Shown here piece by piece: positions 26,100 to 35,222 of a stretch of DNA of 64,000 bases. The DNA comes from Dorea sp. 5-2 (GTDB taxonomy: Bacteria > Bacillota > Clostridia > Lachnospirales > Lachnospiraceae). Within the stretch, counting starts at the first letter, position 1. The number at the start of each line of letters is the position of its first letter. Below the pieces are notes generated by a model, which searched no databases, had not been told where the DNA came from, and saw only the letters and a program-made list of their open reading frames with translations. The position numbers and the translations under genes are program-made. Location: contig NZ_KE159726.1 in the NCBI RefSeq assembly GCF_000403455.2, positions 177,021-241,020 of the forward strand, given 5' to 3'.

Positions 26100-29000
26100 A
26101 TGCTATCAAAATTCAGCGTCAAAAAGCCTTACACCGTAGTAGTAGGCGTAGTACTCATCATCATTCTGGGGGTAGTCTCTTTTGGCAGTATGACGGTCGA
26201 TCTTCTGCCGAGCATGAATCTTCCTTATGCGATCGTCATGACCACATACATAGGCGCAAGCCCCGAGGAAGTAGAAGAGATCGTGACAAAGCCTGTAGAA
26301 CAGACGATGGCTACAGTCAGCAATATCAAGACGGTGCAATCTATCTCCAATGAAAATGCATCCACAGTGGTTCTGGAGTTCGACCAGACGGCAAATATGG
26401 ATTCTGTCACGATCGAGATGCGGGAGGGCCTGGATCAGATCCAGGGCTTCTGGCCGGAGAGCGTCTCGAATCCGATCATAATGAAGCTGAACCCGGACAT
26501 GATGCCTGTGTTGGTCGCGGCGGTCAGCGCGAAAGGAGAGGATGCGTCTGCCACAAGCAAGACGATCGAGAATGAGGTCATTCCTGAGGTCGAGAGTGTG
26601 GAGGGCGTGGCGTCTGTCACGGTGACTGGAAGCATCGAAGAGACGGTAGAGATCACAGTTAATGAAGAGAAGGTCACGGAGTTAAATGACGAGATCAAGG
26701 CGGAGATGGAGAAGAAGGTGAATGACGCTAAGAGCGCGCTGGATGAAGCGAAAGCGCAGGTGGAAAGCGGGAAGGCAGCTTTGGAAGCCGGGAAGGCACA
26801 GGCATCCGCCGGCTTGTCAGAGGCGGAAGCACAGATCTCCATGAAGAGCGAGGAGATTAAGCAGGCACAGCTTGAGATCACGGAGAAGTTAGCAGAGCTT
26901 AACGTGGCGGATACGCAGCTTGCACAGAACATGGCGCTGATCCAGGCGGGCAAGGCTGAGATGCAGGCGAAGCTTACCCAGCTTGACGCACAGAAGGCGG
27001 AATATGACGAGATTAAAGGGACGCTTGAGCTGCCGGATCTGGGGCTTACAGAAGAGCAGAAGGCAGAGCTTGAGGCGAAGCTTTCTGAGCTTGAGATCGT
27101 TGTGGGCGGTGAAGTGTATGAGACGGCGCGGGCAGCTCTTGCAGAGGCGATCCAGCAGTTAGAACAGCAGGAAGCGGCTCTTTTGGAAGGACAGAATCAG
27201 CTGAGAGCTGGAAAAGACCAGTTAGAGGCGATGCAGCAGCAGGTGAACGCGGGCGCCATGACGCTTGCGCAGGCGAGGGGGCAGTTTGCTTCCGCGCAGT
27301 TGGAAGCTGCGGTCGGCATCGGAGAAGGAACGGCGCAGCTTGCGGCGGGAGAGTCGGCGCTTAAGATGCAGGAAGCACAGATGGAGTCGGCGATGGAGGA
27401 AGCGTCTGCAGGAGCGGATATGGGCAGTATGCTGACTGCGGATATGGTGAAGACCATACTGACGGCGGAGAACTTCAGTATGCCGGCGGGTTATGTGCAG
27501 GAGGACGGAATTGACTATCTGGTGCGCGTCGGAGAGAAATTCAAGAACATCGGGGAACTAAAGGATCTGGTTCTATTGGATCTGGAAGGGGTGGATCCTG
27601 TAAAATTATCGGATGTAGCGAGTGTGGAACTGGTGAATAACGCGGATGAGACATATGCCAGGATCAACGGGGATCCCGGCGTTATGCTGATGGTTCAGAA
27701 GCAGACCGGTTATTCTACCGGCGACGTAAGCGACCGGGTGCTTGACAGGCTGAAAAAGGTGAAGAAGGACAATAAGGATATTGATACGGTCGTCCTGATG
27801 GATCAGGGGGTCTATATTGATCTGATCGTCAATTCTGTACTGGATAACCTGATCTATGGAGCGCTGTTGGCAGTCGTTATCTTGTTGGTGTTCCTAAAGA
27901 GCATCCGTCCGACATTTGTCATCGCATGTTCCATCCCGATCAGTATTATGACGGCGCTGGTGGCTATGTATTTCTCAGGAGTCACGCTTAATATCATCTC
28001 TCTGTCAGGACTTGCGCTGGGTGTGGGGATGTTGGTGGATAATTCGATCGTCGTGATCGAGAACATCTACCGTATGCGTAATGAAGAGGGAGCTTCGGCA
28101 AAGGAAGCGGCGATCGAAGGGGCGAGACAGGTGGGGGGCGCCATCGCGGCGTCTACGCTTACGACGGTATGTGTATTTCTTCCGATCGTATTTACCTCAG
28201 GCGTTACGCGGCAGCTCTTTGTGGATATGGGACTGACGATCGCCTATTCTCTGCTTGCCAGCCTGATCGTCGCCCTGACACTGGTTCCGATGATGTCGGC
28301 GGGCTTGCTTAGGAAGACGGAGAATAAGGAGTCAAGATTCTTTGTGAGGATAAAGGAAGGATATGGCAGGGCGCTTCGCGTAGCGCTGGCTCATAAGATC
28401 CTTGTGCTTGCGGGGGCATTGCTGTTGTTTGCAGGAAGTATTGCCCTGGAGCTTAGCAGGGGAACACAGTTCATGCCGGATATGGAGAGTACACAGATCA
28501 GTATGGATCTTGAGACCGAGAAGGGAACGAGCCTTGAGGAGACGGCAGAGATCGCAGACCAGGTGATGGAACGGGTCGGTAAGCTGAAAGATATCGAGGA
28601 TGTGGGCGGATTGGTGGCTTCCGCGTCCATGATGGGCGGAGGGCAGGCGGAGAACAACAGCATTTCTTTCTATGCAACGACGAAAGAGAACCCCTCCATG
28701 AGTAATGAGCAGCTTAAGAAAGAGATTGAGAAGGTTACAAAAGACCTGGACGGGGAGCTGACGGTCAATATGTCCAATATGGATATGAGCGCCCTTGGAA
28801 GTTCCGGGATCAATATCCAGATCAAAGGGAAGGATCTGGACCGGCTGCAGAAGATCGCAAAAGACGTCAAGAAGATCGTGGAAGAGGTCAAGGGAACCCA
28901 GGAGGTATCGGACGGAACAGAGGATAATAAGGAGGAGCTGCGCGTCATCGTGGATAAGGCGAAGGCGGCGAAGCACAGCCTGACGGTTGCCCAGGTGTAT

Positions 29001-29930
29001 CAGGAGCTTTACGGGAAGCTTGCCGCGGCGCAGACGGCGACGACTCTGTCAACGGATACCGATGAATATGATGTCTATGTGCTGGATGACGCGAATGAGA
29101 GTATGGTCCGTGAAGATATCCGCAATATGACGGTCACGGCGCAGAAGCAGGACGGCACGAAAGAGGATGTGAAGCTTGCGGATATCGCGTCCTTTGCGGA
29201 TGCGTCCGGCCTTCAGGCGATCAGCCGTATGGATCAGAGCCGATTCATGTCTGTGACTGCAGGGATCAAGGATGGTGATAATATCGGTCTTGTGAGCAGC
29301 AGAGTGAAGAAGGCGCTCGGGGCTTACAGCGCTCCGGAGGGGTATGAGATCAAGATGACCGGTGAAGACGAGACTATTATGGAGGCAATGATCGAACTCT
29401 TCAAGATGCTCGCTCTCGCCCTTGTGTTCATGTATCTGATCATGGTGGCGCAGTTCCAGTCTTTACGTTCACCGTTTATCGTGATGTTTACCGTGCCGCT
29501 TGCGTTTACCGGAGGGCTTCTGGCGCTCTATATTGCAGGACTGCCGGTCAGCGTGATCGCTATGATCGGATTTGTCATGCTGTCAGGTATCATCGTAAAT
29601 AACGGAATTGTGTTTATCGACTATGCGAATCAGCTGATCGAAGATGGAATGGAGCAGAAGGAAGCGCTTGTGGAGGCGGGCGTGACCAGGCTCCGCCCCA
29701 TTGTTATGACAGCGCTTACTACGATCCTTGGTTTATCAACTATGGCGATCGGCGTCGGCATGGGCGCGGATATGGTTCAGCCGATGGCAATTGTTACAAT
29801 TGGAGGGTTGATATACGGAACCATATTGACTTTAGTCGTAGTTCCTTGTATATTTAACTTATTCCATAAAAAAGAGAAAGCGAGACTTCGTGAAGGGATT
29901 GAGGAGGAAGAGAACCTGGTTGATGAGTAG
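26100..29930 (+). CDS. RND efflux pump with a coiled-coil insertion
   Basis: Proton-driven exporter of the AcrB/HAE or SwrC type, 1276 residues. It has the usual two halves: the first helix at 12-30, a large extracytoplasmic part, helices from about 580, a second extracytoplasmic part from about 785, and the last helices to 1255. The transmembrane aspartates are in LGVGMLVDNSIVVIENI (about 640). Residues about 197-447 form a long, Ala/Glu/Lys/Gln-rich helical segment inserted in the first porter domain; AcrB has nothing of that size there. A hairpin coiled coil of this kind resembles the arm of membrane fusion proteins. No separate fusion protein or outer-membrane gene is adjacent. Substrate unknown. 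Confidence 0.9.
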   Translation: MLSKFSVKKPYTVVVGVVLIIILGVVSFGSMTVDLLPSMNLPYAIVMTTYIGASPEEVEEIVTKPVEQTMATVSNIKTVQSISNENASTVVLEFDQTANMDSVTIEMREGLDQIQGFWPESVSNPIIMKLNPDMMPVLVAAVSAKGEDASATSKTIENEVIPEVESVEGVASVTVTGSIEETVEITVNEEKVTELNDEIKAEMEKKVNDAKSALDEAKAQVESGKAALEAGKAQASAGLSEAEAQISMKSEEIKQAQLEITEKLAELNVADTQLAQNMALIQAGKAEMQAKLTQLDAQKAEYDEIKGTLELPDLGLTEEQKAELEAKLSELEIVVGGEVYETARAALAEAIQQLEQQEAALLEGQNQLRAGKDQLEAMQQQVNAGAMTLAQARGQFASAQLEAAVGIGEGTAQLAAGESALKMQEAQMESAMEEASAGADMGSMLTADMVKTILTAENFSMPAGYVQEDGIDYLVRVGEKFKNIGELKDLVLLDLEGVDPVKLSDVASVELVNNADETYARINGDPGVMLMVQKQTGYSTGDVSDRVLDRLKKVKKDNKDIDTVVLMDQGVYIDLIVNSVLDNLIYGALLAVVILLVFLKSIRPTFVIACSIPISIMTALVAMYFSGVTLNIISLSGLALGVGMLVDNSIVVIENIYRMRNEEGASAKEAAIEGARQVGGAIAASTLTTVCVFLPIVFTSGVTRQLFVDMGLTIAYSLLASLIVALTLVPMMSAGLLRKTENKESRFFVRIKEGYGRALRVALAHKILVLAGALLLFAGSIALELSRGTQFMPDMESTQISMDLETEKGTSLEETAEIADQVMERVGKLKDIEDVGGLVASASMMGGGQAENNSISFYATTKENPSMSNEQLKKEIEKVTKDLDGELTVNMSNMDMSALGSSGINIQIKGKDLDRLQKIAKDVKKIVEEVKGTQEVSDGTEDNKEELRVIVDKAKAAKHSLTVAQVYQELYGKLAAAQTATTLSTDTDEYDVYVLDDANESMVREDIRNMTVTAQKQDGTKEDVKLADIASFADASGLQAISRMDQSRFMSVTAGIKDGDNIGLVSSRVKKALGAYSAPEGYEIKMTGEDETIMEAMIELFKMLALALVFMYLIMVAQFQSLRSPFIVMFTVPLAFTGGLLALYIAGLPVSVIAMIGFVMLSGIIVNNGIVFIDYANQLIEDGMEQKEALVEAGVTRLRPIVMTALTTILGLSTMAIGVGMGADMVQPMAIVTIGGLIYGTILTLVVVPCIFNLFHKKEKARLREGIEEEENLVDE

Positions 29931-29952
29931 TAATGTTAAGAGAGGTAAGAGT

Positions 29953-30498
29953 ATGATTGACAGAGCGGTCGAATTCGCATTCAAGGCACACGAAGGGCAG
30001 TTCAGGAAGGGGACAAAGCGTCCATATATCGTTCATCCGGTAGAGGTGAAAGATATTGTTGCGACGATGACAGGAGACGAGGAGGTGATCAGCGCGGCGG
30101 TGCTTCATGATACCATTGAAGACTGTGAAGGGGTAACACAGAGGATACTGGCACAGGAGTTTTCGGAGAGAGTGGCGAGGATCGTGGCTCAGGAGAGCGA
30201 AGACAAATCCAAGTGCTGGATGGACAGAAAGAGAAGCACGATCGAACATCTGAGGAATGCGCCGAGAGATGTGCAGATGATCGGACTTGCGGATAAGCTT
30301 TCGAATATACGGGATATTGACAGAGATTATCCGGTTATCGGCGAGGAGCTGTGGAACAGATTCCGCATGAAGGACAAGCATATCATCGGGTGGTATTACA
30401 AGGGGATCAGAGATGTGTTGAGGGCGCCGTTTGAAGGAGCGGAAGCCTATGAAGAGTATTGCAGGCTGATCGAGAAGAATTTTGAGTGCCGCAGATAA
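29953..30498 (+). CDS. HD-domain hydrolase (SpoT/MESH1-like)
   Basis: Metal-dependent phosphohydrolase of 181 residues resembling the hydrolase half of RelA/SpoT enzymes, as in small alarmone hydrolases. Motifs: AFKAHEGQFRKGTKRPYIVHP (first metal histidine in part), AVLHDTIEDC (HD pair near residue 55) and GLADKLSNIRDI (late aspartate). The start at 29953 follows GAGAGG; an earlier in-frame start would overlap the pump gene. It lies only 22 bases after the pump and may be co-transcribed. Whether it hydrolyses (p)ppGpp or another nucleotide cannot be seen. Confidence 0.85.
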   Translation: MIDRAVEFAFKAHEGQFRKGTKRPYIVHPVEVKDIVATMTGDEEVISAAVLHDTIEDCEGVTQRILAQEFSERVARIVAQESEDKSKCWMDRKRSTIEHLRNAPRDVQMIGLADKLSNIRDIDRDYPVIGEELWNRFRMKDKHIIGWYYKGIRDVLRAPFEGAEAYEEYCRLIEKNFECRR

Positions 30499-30563
30499 CG
30501 ATTGGGGGATCATGATCTGGCTGCGGGAGTTTCAGCAACAGAGTTAAGAAGGACGGATGAGTG

Positions 30564-31499
30564 ATGATTATCAGTGCGAGCAGAAGAACAGATATTCCTG
30601 CGTTGTACCCGGAGTGGTTTGTGAACCGGCTGAGAGCCGGGGAGGTACTGGTTCCGAATCCGTATAACCGCAAGAAGGTCAAGCATGTCTTCCTGTCGCC
30701 GGAGACGGTAGACTGTATTGTATTCTGGACGAAGAACCCGGCGCCGCTGCTTCCGTATCTGAGAGAGATCACAGATATGGGGTATGAATATTATTTTCAG
30801 GTAACGATTACAGATTATGAAGAGGATATTGAACCAGACCTTCCCTGTACGGCGGATGTTATGGCGACATTCCTGATGATGAGCGAGCGTCTGGGCAAAG
30901 AGCGCATGGACTGGCGGTTTGATCCGATCCTTCTGACGAAGAAGTATTCGGTCTCCTATCATCTGGAGCAGTTTGAGATGATGTGCAGGTGGCTTGGAGG
31001 GGCTGCGTCCCGTTGTATCACCAGTTTTGTGGATACTTATAAGAACTGCCCGTATCAGGAGCTTCAGGAGGAGGATATTCTTAAACTGGCAAGCGGGCTT
31101 GGGAAGATTGCCAGGGCATACCAGCTGCCTCTCTACACCTGCGCGGAGAAGATGAACCTGGAGCGGTTCGGCATCGGTCACAGTGCATGTATTGACAAGG
31201 CGAAGATCGGCAGCCTGATCGGGTATAAGCTGGATCTCAGGAGAGATCCGGGACAGCGTGGGGAATGCCATTGTGTAGAGAGTATGGATATCGGCACATA
31301 CCACACCTGTATCCATGGCTGTAAATACTGTTATGCGTCGGGAAACCCGGAGAATGCGAAGAACAAGTATCAGCTGCATGATCCGGAGTCGCCTCTGTTG
31401 GTGGGGAATCTTAGGGGGGATGAGGTCATCACGAAGTATAACGCCATATCCGGCAAGGATATGCAGATCTCATTGTTCGATCTGCCCGGAATGTATTAG
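30564..31499 (+). CDS. DUF1848 family protein
   Basis: Protein of 311 residues recognised as DUF1848, a family of unknown function. It starts MIISASRRTDIPALYPEW, the family signature; a GTG directly upstream is the alternative start. A C-terminal cysteine cluster CHCVES...CIHGCKYCYAS (about residues 233-256) resembles an iron-sulfur site, and the CxxCxYC part is radical-SAM-like, though it lies at the wrong end of the protein for a classical radical SAM enzyme. AAGGA lies 10 bases ahead of the ATG. It sits 65 bases after the HD hydrolase. Confidence 0.85.
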   Translation: MIISASRRTDIPALYPEWFVNRLRAGEVLVPNPYNRKKVKHVFLSPETVDCIVFWTKNPAPLLPYLREITDMGYEYYFQVTITDYEEDIEPDLPCTADVMATFLMMSERLGKERMDWRFDPILLTKKYSVSYHLEQFEMMCRWLGGAASRCITSFVDTYKNCPYQELQEEDILKLASGLGKIARAYQLPLYTCAEKMNLERFGIGHSACIDKAKIGSLIGYKLDLRRDPGQRGECHCVESMDIGTYHTCIHGCKYCYASGNPENAKNKYQLHDPESPLLVGNLRGDEVITKYNAISGKDMQISLFDLPGMY

Positions 31500-31542
31500 G
31501 ATCAAGATCAGGTATTGTTATATGGGGATTTATGAAGAGAAC

Positions 31543-31587
31543 GCCGGGCGGCATCGCAGGAAAAGATGCCGTCCGGCATGTTTTTAT
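31543..31587 (+). terminator. Intrinsic terminator after DUF1848 gene
   Basis: Arms GCCGGGCGGCAT and ATGCCGTCCGGC, 12 bp with one G-U pair, followed by ATG and TTTTT. The T run is also the start of the dispersed repeat that follows. Confidence 0.85.
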
Positions 31588-31674
31588 TCCCGCGGGCAAC
31601 GAGCCAAGCGGGTATGCTTGCATACACATTTGGCGACTGCCGCGAGGGTCAAATACCCCGCTGCTCTGCAGCGT
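31584..31674 (+). repeat. Dispersed structured repeat, copy A
   Basis: About 90 bases shared with 52607-52698 (near full length) and 48646-48706 (first two thirds). It can fold into an outer stem CGGGCA/TGCCG enclosing CCAA/TTGG and a TATGC-TT-GCATA hairpin, then GGG-TCAAATA-CCC and GCTGC-TCT-GCAGC hairpins. In this copy the terminal hairpin of the first domain has compensated changes (GTATGC/GCATAC against GCATGC/GCATGC elsewhere), which supports a conserved fold. Confidence 0.75.
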
Positions 31675-31708
31675 GGTATTTGACTTCGGTGAAGAGGCTG
31701 ATAATATA

Positions 31709-31768
31709 TTGACAAAATCATAACAAAATGCTATATTTGTACTATAGTCTAAACTGTAGTACAAATAT
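31709..31768 (+). promoter_or_regulatory. hypE-hypD promoter with a long inverted repeat
   Basis: TTGACA (31709-31714), 17 bases, TATATT (31732-31737). An inverted repeat with 15-base arms (31733-31747 and 31754-31768; 14 of 15 paired, six-base loop) starts inside the -10 and covers the start point. Arms begin ATATTTGTACTA and end TAGTACAAATAT. This is the classic location of a repressor operator; the TetR protein at 35566 is one candidate. Confidence 0.7.
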
Positions 31769-31800
31769 TGTTGAATCCGTAGGAAAGGCAGTGTGATCAG

Positions 31801-32709
31801 ATGAAGAACATCACAAATATACAGAAGTTTTCCATCCATGACGGGGACGGGATACGCACTTCTGTTTTCTTCAAGGGGTGTCCGTTAAGCTGCGAATGGT
31901 GCCATAATCCGGAGACCCAGAGATATGGGAAAGAGATACAGTACGATCCGGATAAATGCGCCGGCTGCGGCGCCTGTGTGAGCGCCTGTAAGAGCCAGGC
32001 GGTCACGCTTAAGAACGGAAAGCCGGTGACAGACCGGGAAGCCTGTACCCTGTGCGGCAGGTGTGAGAACTTCTGTCCGGCGGGGATCCGTGAGATCGTC
32101 GGCAGGGAATATACGGTGAAGGAACTTGTGAAGGAGCTTATGAAGGATCAGATCTTTTATGAGGATTCCGGCGGCGGTGTGACATTCTCCGGAGGAGAAG
32201 CCATGACAATGGATATGGATTACATCCTTGCGGCAGCGAAGGAGCTTCGGCGCCAGGGGATATCGCTTACCATTGATACCTGCGGATATGTTCCGTATGA
32301 GAAGCTTAAGAGTATCCTGCCTTATGTGGATACCTTCCTCTATGATGTGAAGGTGATGGATCCTGAGCTTCACAGGAAGTACATAGGAACGGACAATCAG
32401 CTGATCCTTGAGAATCTGGTCCGTCTTGCAGGAGACGGGGCGAGGATCTATATCCGGATCCCGGTGATCAAGGAAGTGAACGGGAACGAACAGAATATGA
32501 AGGAGACCATAGCGTTTCTGAAAAGACATGATATCCATCCGCCTCAGATCAACCTGCTGCCCTATCATGATACGGGGAGCGGCAAGTATCCGAAGCTGGA
32601 TATGGAATATAAGGGAACAGATCTGCATGCACCGGATCGGGAAGAGATGGAAGCCTTTGTCAGGCTTTTTATCGAAGCCGGATTTGCGAACACAAAAATA
32701 GGAGGTTAA
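31801..32709 (+). CDS. hypE: Glycyl-radical enzyme activating enzyme (HypD activase)
   Basis: Radical SAM activase of 302 residues that installs the glycyl radical on the enzyme encoded next. The radical-SAM motif is KGCPLSCEWCHNPE (CX3CX2C, about residues 25-32). Two ferredoxin-type clusters follow: CAGCGACVSACKSQAV and CTLCGRCENFCPAGI (about 59-100), as in activases of the PFL-like dehydratase group. The start IQKFSIHDGDGIRTSVFFKG is the family signature. The stop is 4 bases before the hypD start. The name follows the hydroxyproline locus and should not be confused with hydrogenase HypE. Confidence 0.92.
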   Translation: MKNITNIQKFSIHDGDGIRTSVFFKGCPLSCEWCHNPETQRYGKEIQYDPDKCAGCGACVSACKSQAVTLKNGKPVTDREACTLCGRCENFCPAGIREIVGREYTVKELVKELMKDQIFYEDSGGGVTFSGGEAMTMDMDYILAAAKELRRQGISLTIDTCGYVPYEKLKSILPYVDTFLYDVKVMDPELHRKYIGTDNQLILENLVRLAGDGARIYIRIPVIKEVNGNEQNMKETIAFLKRHDIHPPQINLLPYHDTGSGKYPKLDMEYKGTDLHAPDREEMEAFVRLFIEAGFANTKIGG

Positions 32710-32713
32710 GAAC

Positions 32714-35092
32714 ATGGCGAAACTGCGCGGTATGAACGAGAGAATTCAGAAGTTACGAGAGCTTAGTGTGACGACACCAGTCCACATCGACCTTGAGAGG
32801 GCGAAGATCGAGACAGATTTCTACAAGGAGAACGACGGCAAGTATTCCATCCCGGTTATGAGGGCGATGGTACTTAAGGAGTATTTCTCTAAGAAGACGC
32901 TGTATCTGGGAGACGGCGAGCTGATCATCGGAGAGAAGGGAAGAGATCCCCAGGCGTCACCGACCTTCCCGGAGCTGTGCTGCCATAGTGTAGAGGATAT
33001 GGTGGTCATGAGTGAACGCAAGCTTGTATCCTTCCATACGACGGATGAGGACAGAAAGCTTCAGGCTGAAGAGATCATCCCTTACTGGACAGGAAGAAGC
33101 ATGAGAGAGAAGATCCTTGCAAGGATGACGCCGGAGTGGCATGAGTGCTACGGTGCGGGTATGTTTACGGAGTTCATGGAGCAGAGAGGACCGGGACATA
33201 CATGCGGCGGCGAGCAGGTATTCACGACAGGCTACATGGATTATAAAGAGAAGATCAAGAAGACCATGGACGGACTGGATTATATCAATGATCCGGATGC
33301 GGTAAATAAATGCGAAGAGTTGAAGGCAATGGATATTTCCTGCGATGCCGTGATCATTCTTGGAGAACGTTATCATAAGCTTGCCCTTGAGATGGCGGAG
33401 AAAGAAGCAGATGAGGCCAGGAAGGCAGAGCTTCTTCAGATCGCGGCAAATCTTGAGGTGGTTCCTGCACATAAGCCCCAGACCTTCTGGCAGGCGATCC
33501 AGTTATACTGGTTCACGCATCTTGCAGTGACCACAGAGCTGAATCCGTGGGATGCATTCAGTCCGGGAAGACTGGATCAGCATCTGAACCCGTATTATGA
33601 GAAAGATGTTGAGGCAGGTATCCTCGACGATGAGAAGGCGCTTGAATTATTGGAATGTCTGTGGGTGAAGTTCTACAACCAGCCTGCGCCGGTGAAAGTA
33701 GGCATCACGCTGAAAGAGAGCGCAACCTATACGGATTTTGCCAATATTAACACCGGCGGAGTGACACCGGACGGACGCAACGGCGTGAATAATGTAAGCT
33801 ACCTGATCCTTGACTGTATGGATGAGATGAAGTTGGTTCAGCCTAACTCCAATGTAACGATCAGTAAGAAGACGCCTGCAAGGTTCCTGAAGAGAGCCTG
33901 CGAGGTATCCAGAGAAGGATGGGGGCAGCCTGCATTCTATAATACGGAAGCGCAGATCATGGAGCTTATCAATGCGGGCAAGAATCTGGAAGATGCAAGG
34001 CGCGGCGGTTCCTCCGGATGCGTGGAGACCGGTGCATGGGGCAGCGAGGCATATATCCTGACCGGATACTTAAATATCCCGAAGGTATTCCAGCTGACGC
34101 TGTTCAACGGCTTCGACCAGTATTCCGGCAAGCAGATCGGCCTGGAGCTTGGCTATGCGAAGGATTTCAAGACTTACGACGAGCTGTGGGATGCGTTCCG
34201 GAAGCAGCTTGAGCATATTGTAAATATTAAGATCCGCGGAAACAACGTGATCGAGCAGTTATATGCGCAGGAGATGCCGGCGCCGTGCCTCTCCGTTGTG
34301 ACCAACGATTGCATTTCCAATGCGAAGGACTATAATGCAGGTGGCGCAAGATACAATACCAACTATATCCAGGGTGTTGGGATCGGTACGATCACAGACT
34401 GCCTTGCGGCGATCAAATATAACGTATATGACAATCAGAATTTCACGATGGAAGAGCTGATCGAGGCGATGGAGCACGATTTCGAAGGATATGACGCCAT
34501 CTATCGTATGGTTCACGACAAGACTCCGAAGTACGGCAACGACGACGACTATGCAGATGATATCATGCAGGACGTATTCGAGCTTTACAGAAGCTCTATC
34601 ACCGGACGTCCGAACATGAAGGGCGGAAAGTACGGCGTGGATATGCTGCCTACCACCTGCCATGTATACTTTGGCGACGTGATCCTTGCGACTCCGAATG
34701 GAAGGAAGGCGCATAAGCCGGTGTCAGAGGGTATCTCTCCGGAGAAATCCGCGGACACCAACGGACCTACGGCTGTGATCAAGTCCTGTGCGAAGATGGA
34801 TCATCTTGCGACTGCAGGAACTCTTCTGAATCAGAAGTTTACGCCGGATGTTGTGGCGGGAGAGGAAGGACTTGACCATATGGCAAGCCTGATCCGTTCC
34901 TACTTCTCCATGGACGGACATCATATTCAGTTTAATGTGATCGACAAGCAGACGCTGATCGATGCCCAGAACAATCCGGAGGAATATAAGGATCTGATCG
35001 TGCGTGTGGCAGGATACAGTGATTTCTTCCGTAATCTGAGCAAGCCGCTTCAGGATGAGATCATCGAGAGGACAGAACAGAACTTTAATTGA
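32714..35092 (+). CDS. hypD: trans-4-hydroxy-L-proline dehydratase (glycyl radical enzyme)
   Basis: Removes water from trans-4-hydroxyproline to give pyrroline-5-carboxylate. 792 residues. The radical glycine is G767 in VRVAGYSD; the thiyl cysteine and catalytic glutamate are C436 and E438 in GSSGCVETG. Residues at every pocket position I recall from the characterised C. difficile HypD are present with a constant +2 offset: F154, H162, D280, S336, D341, F342, Y452 and T647. That rules against choline lyase, glycerol dehydratase and PFL. Its product is the substrate of ProC, encoded at 37830. A GGAGG site precedes the ATG. A strong terminator follows, so hypE-hypD form a two-gene operon. Confidence 0.92.
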   Translation: MAKLRGMNERIQKLRELSVTTPVHIDLERAKIETDFYKENDGKYSIPVMRAMVLKEYFSKKTLYLGDGELIIGEKGRDPQASPTFPELCCHSVEDMVVMSERKLVSFHTTDEDRKLQAEEIIPYWTGRSMREKILARMTPEWHECYGAGMFTEFMEQRGPGHTCGGEQVFTTGYMDYKEKIKKTMDGLDYINDPDAVNKCEELKAMDISCDAVIILGERYHKLALEMAEKEADEARKAELLQIAANLEVVPAHKPQTFWQAIQLYWFTHLAVTTELNPWDAFSPGRLDQHLNPYYEKDVEAGILDDEKALELLECLWVKFYNQPAPVKVGITLKESATYTDFANINTGGVTPDGRNGVNNVSYLILDCMDEMKLVQPNSNVTISKKTPARFLKRACEVSREGWGQPAFYNTEAQIMELINAGKNLEDARRGGSSGCVETGAWGSEAYILTGYLNIPKVFQLTLFNGFDQYSGKQIGLELGYAKDFKTYDELWDAFRKQLEHIVNIKIRGNNVIEQLYAQEMPAPCLSVVTNDCISNAKDYNAGGARYNTNYIQGVGIGTITDCLAAIKYNVYDNQNFTMEELIEAMEHDFEGYDAIYRMVHDKTPKYGNDDDYADDIMQDVFELYRSSITGRPNMKGGKYGVDMLPTTCHVYFGDVILATPNGRKAHKPVSEGISPEKSADTNGPTAVIKSCAKMDHLATAGTLLNQKFTPDVVAGEEGLDHMASLIRSYFSMDGHHIQFNVIDKQTLIDAQNNPEEYKDLIVRVAGYSDFFRNLSKPLQDEIIERTEQNFN

Positions 35093-35100
35093 TCATGAAG

Positions 35101-35131
35101 GGATGAGGAAAGTGATTTCCTCATCCTTTTT
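35101..35131 (+). terminator. Intrinsic terminator after hypD
   Basis: Perfect 11-bp stem GGATGAGGAAA / TTTCCTCATCC, four-base loop, followed by TTTTT. Confidence 0.92.
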
Positions 35132-35154
35132 CTTGCTTTTTTGTCAAAAAACAA

Positions 35155-35168
35155 TTACAATATTGTAA
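35155..35168 (+). promoter_or_regulatory. Perfect 14-bp palindrome upstream of acylphosphatase-tetR
   Basis: TTACAATATTGTAA reads the same on both strands and lies 55 bases ahead of the acylphosphatase start, in AT-rich promoter-like DNA. It could be an operator for the TetR-family protein encoded one gene downstream. No confident -35/-10 pair was identified. Confidence 0.4.
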
Positions 35169-35222
35169 AGTATAAAGAAAATATGGATATTCTGATGTAA
35201 AATAAAGAATAATGGTGATAGT

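Noticed and set aside
26435..26953. 172-codon frame on the minus strand inside the RND gene
   Set aside because: Ser/Ala-rich shadow created by the coiled-coil codons on the other strand.
28332..28976. 214-codon frame on the minus strand inside the RND gene
   Set aside because: Antisense shadow of a well-supported gene, with low-complexity composition and no ribosome site.
32714..35092. Choline TMA-lyase, glycerol dehydratase or pyruvate formate-lyase identity for the glycyl radical enzyme
   Set aside because: The pocket residues follow HypD at every position checked, and PFL has two adjacent active-site cysteines, absent here.
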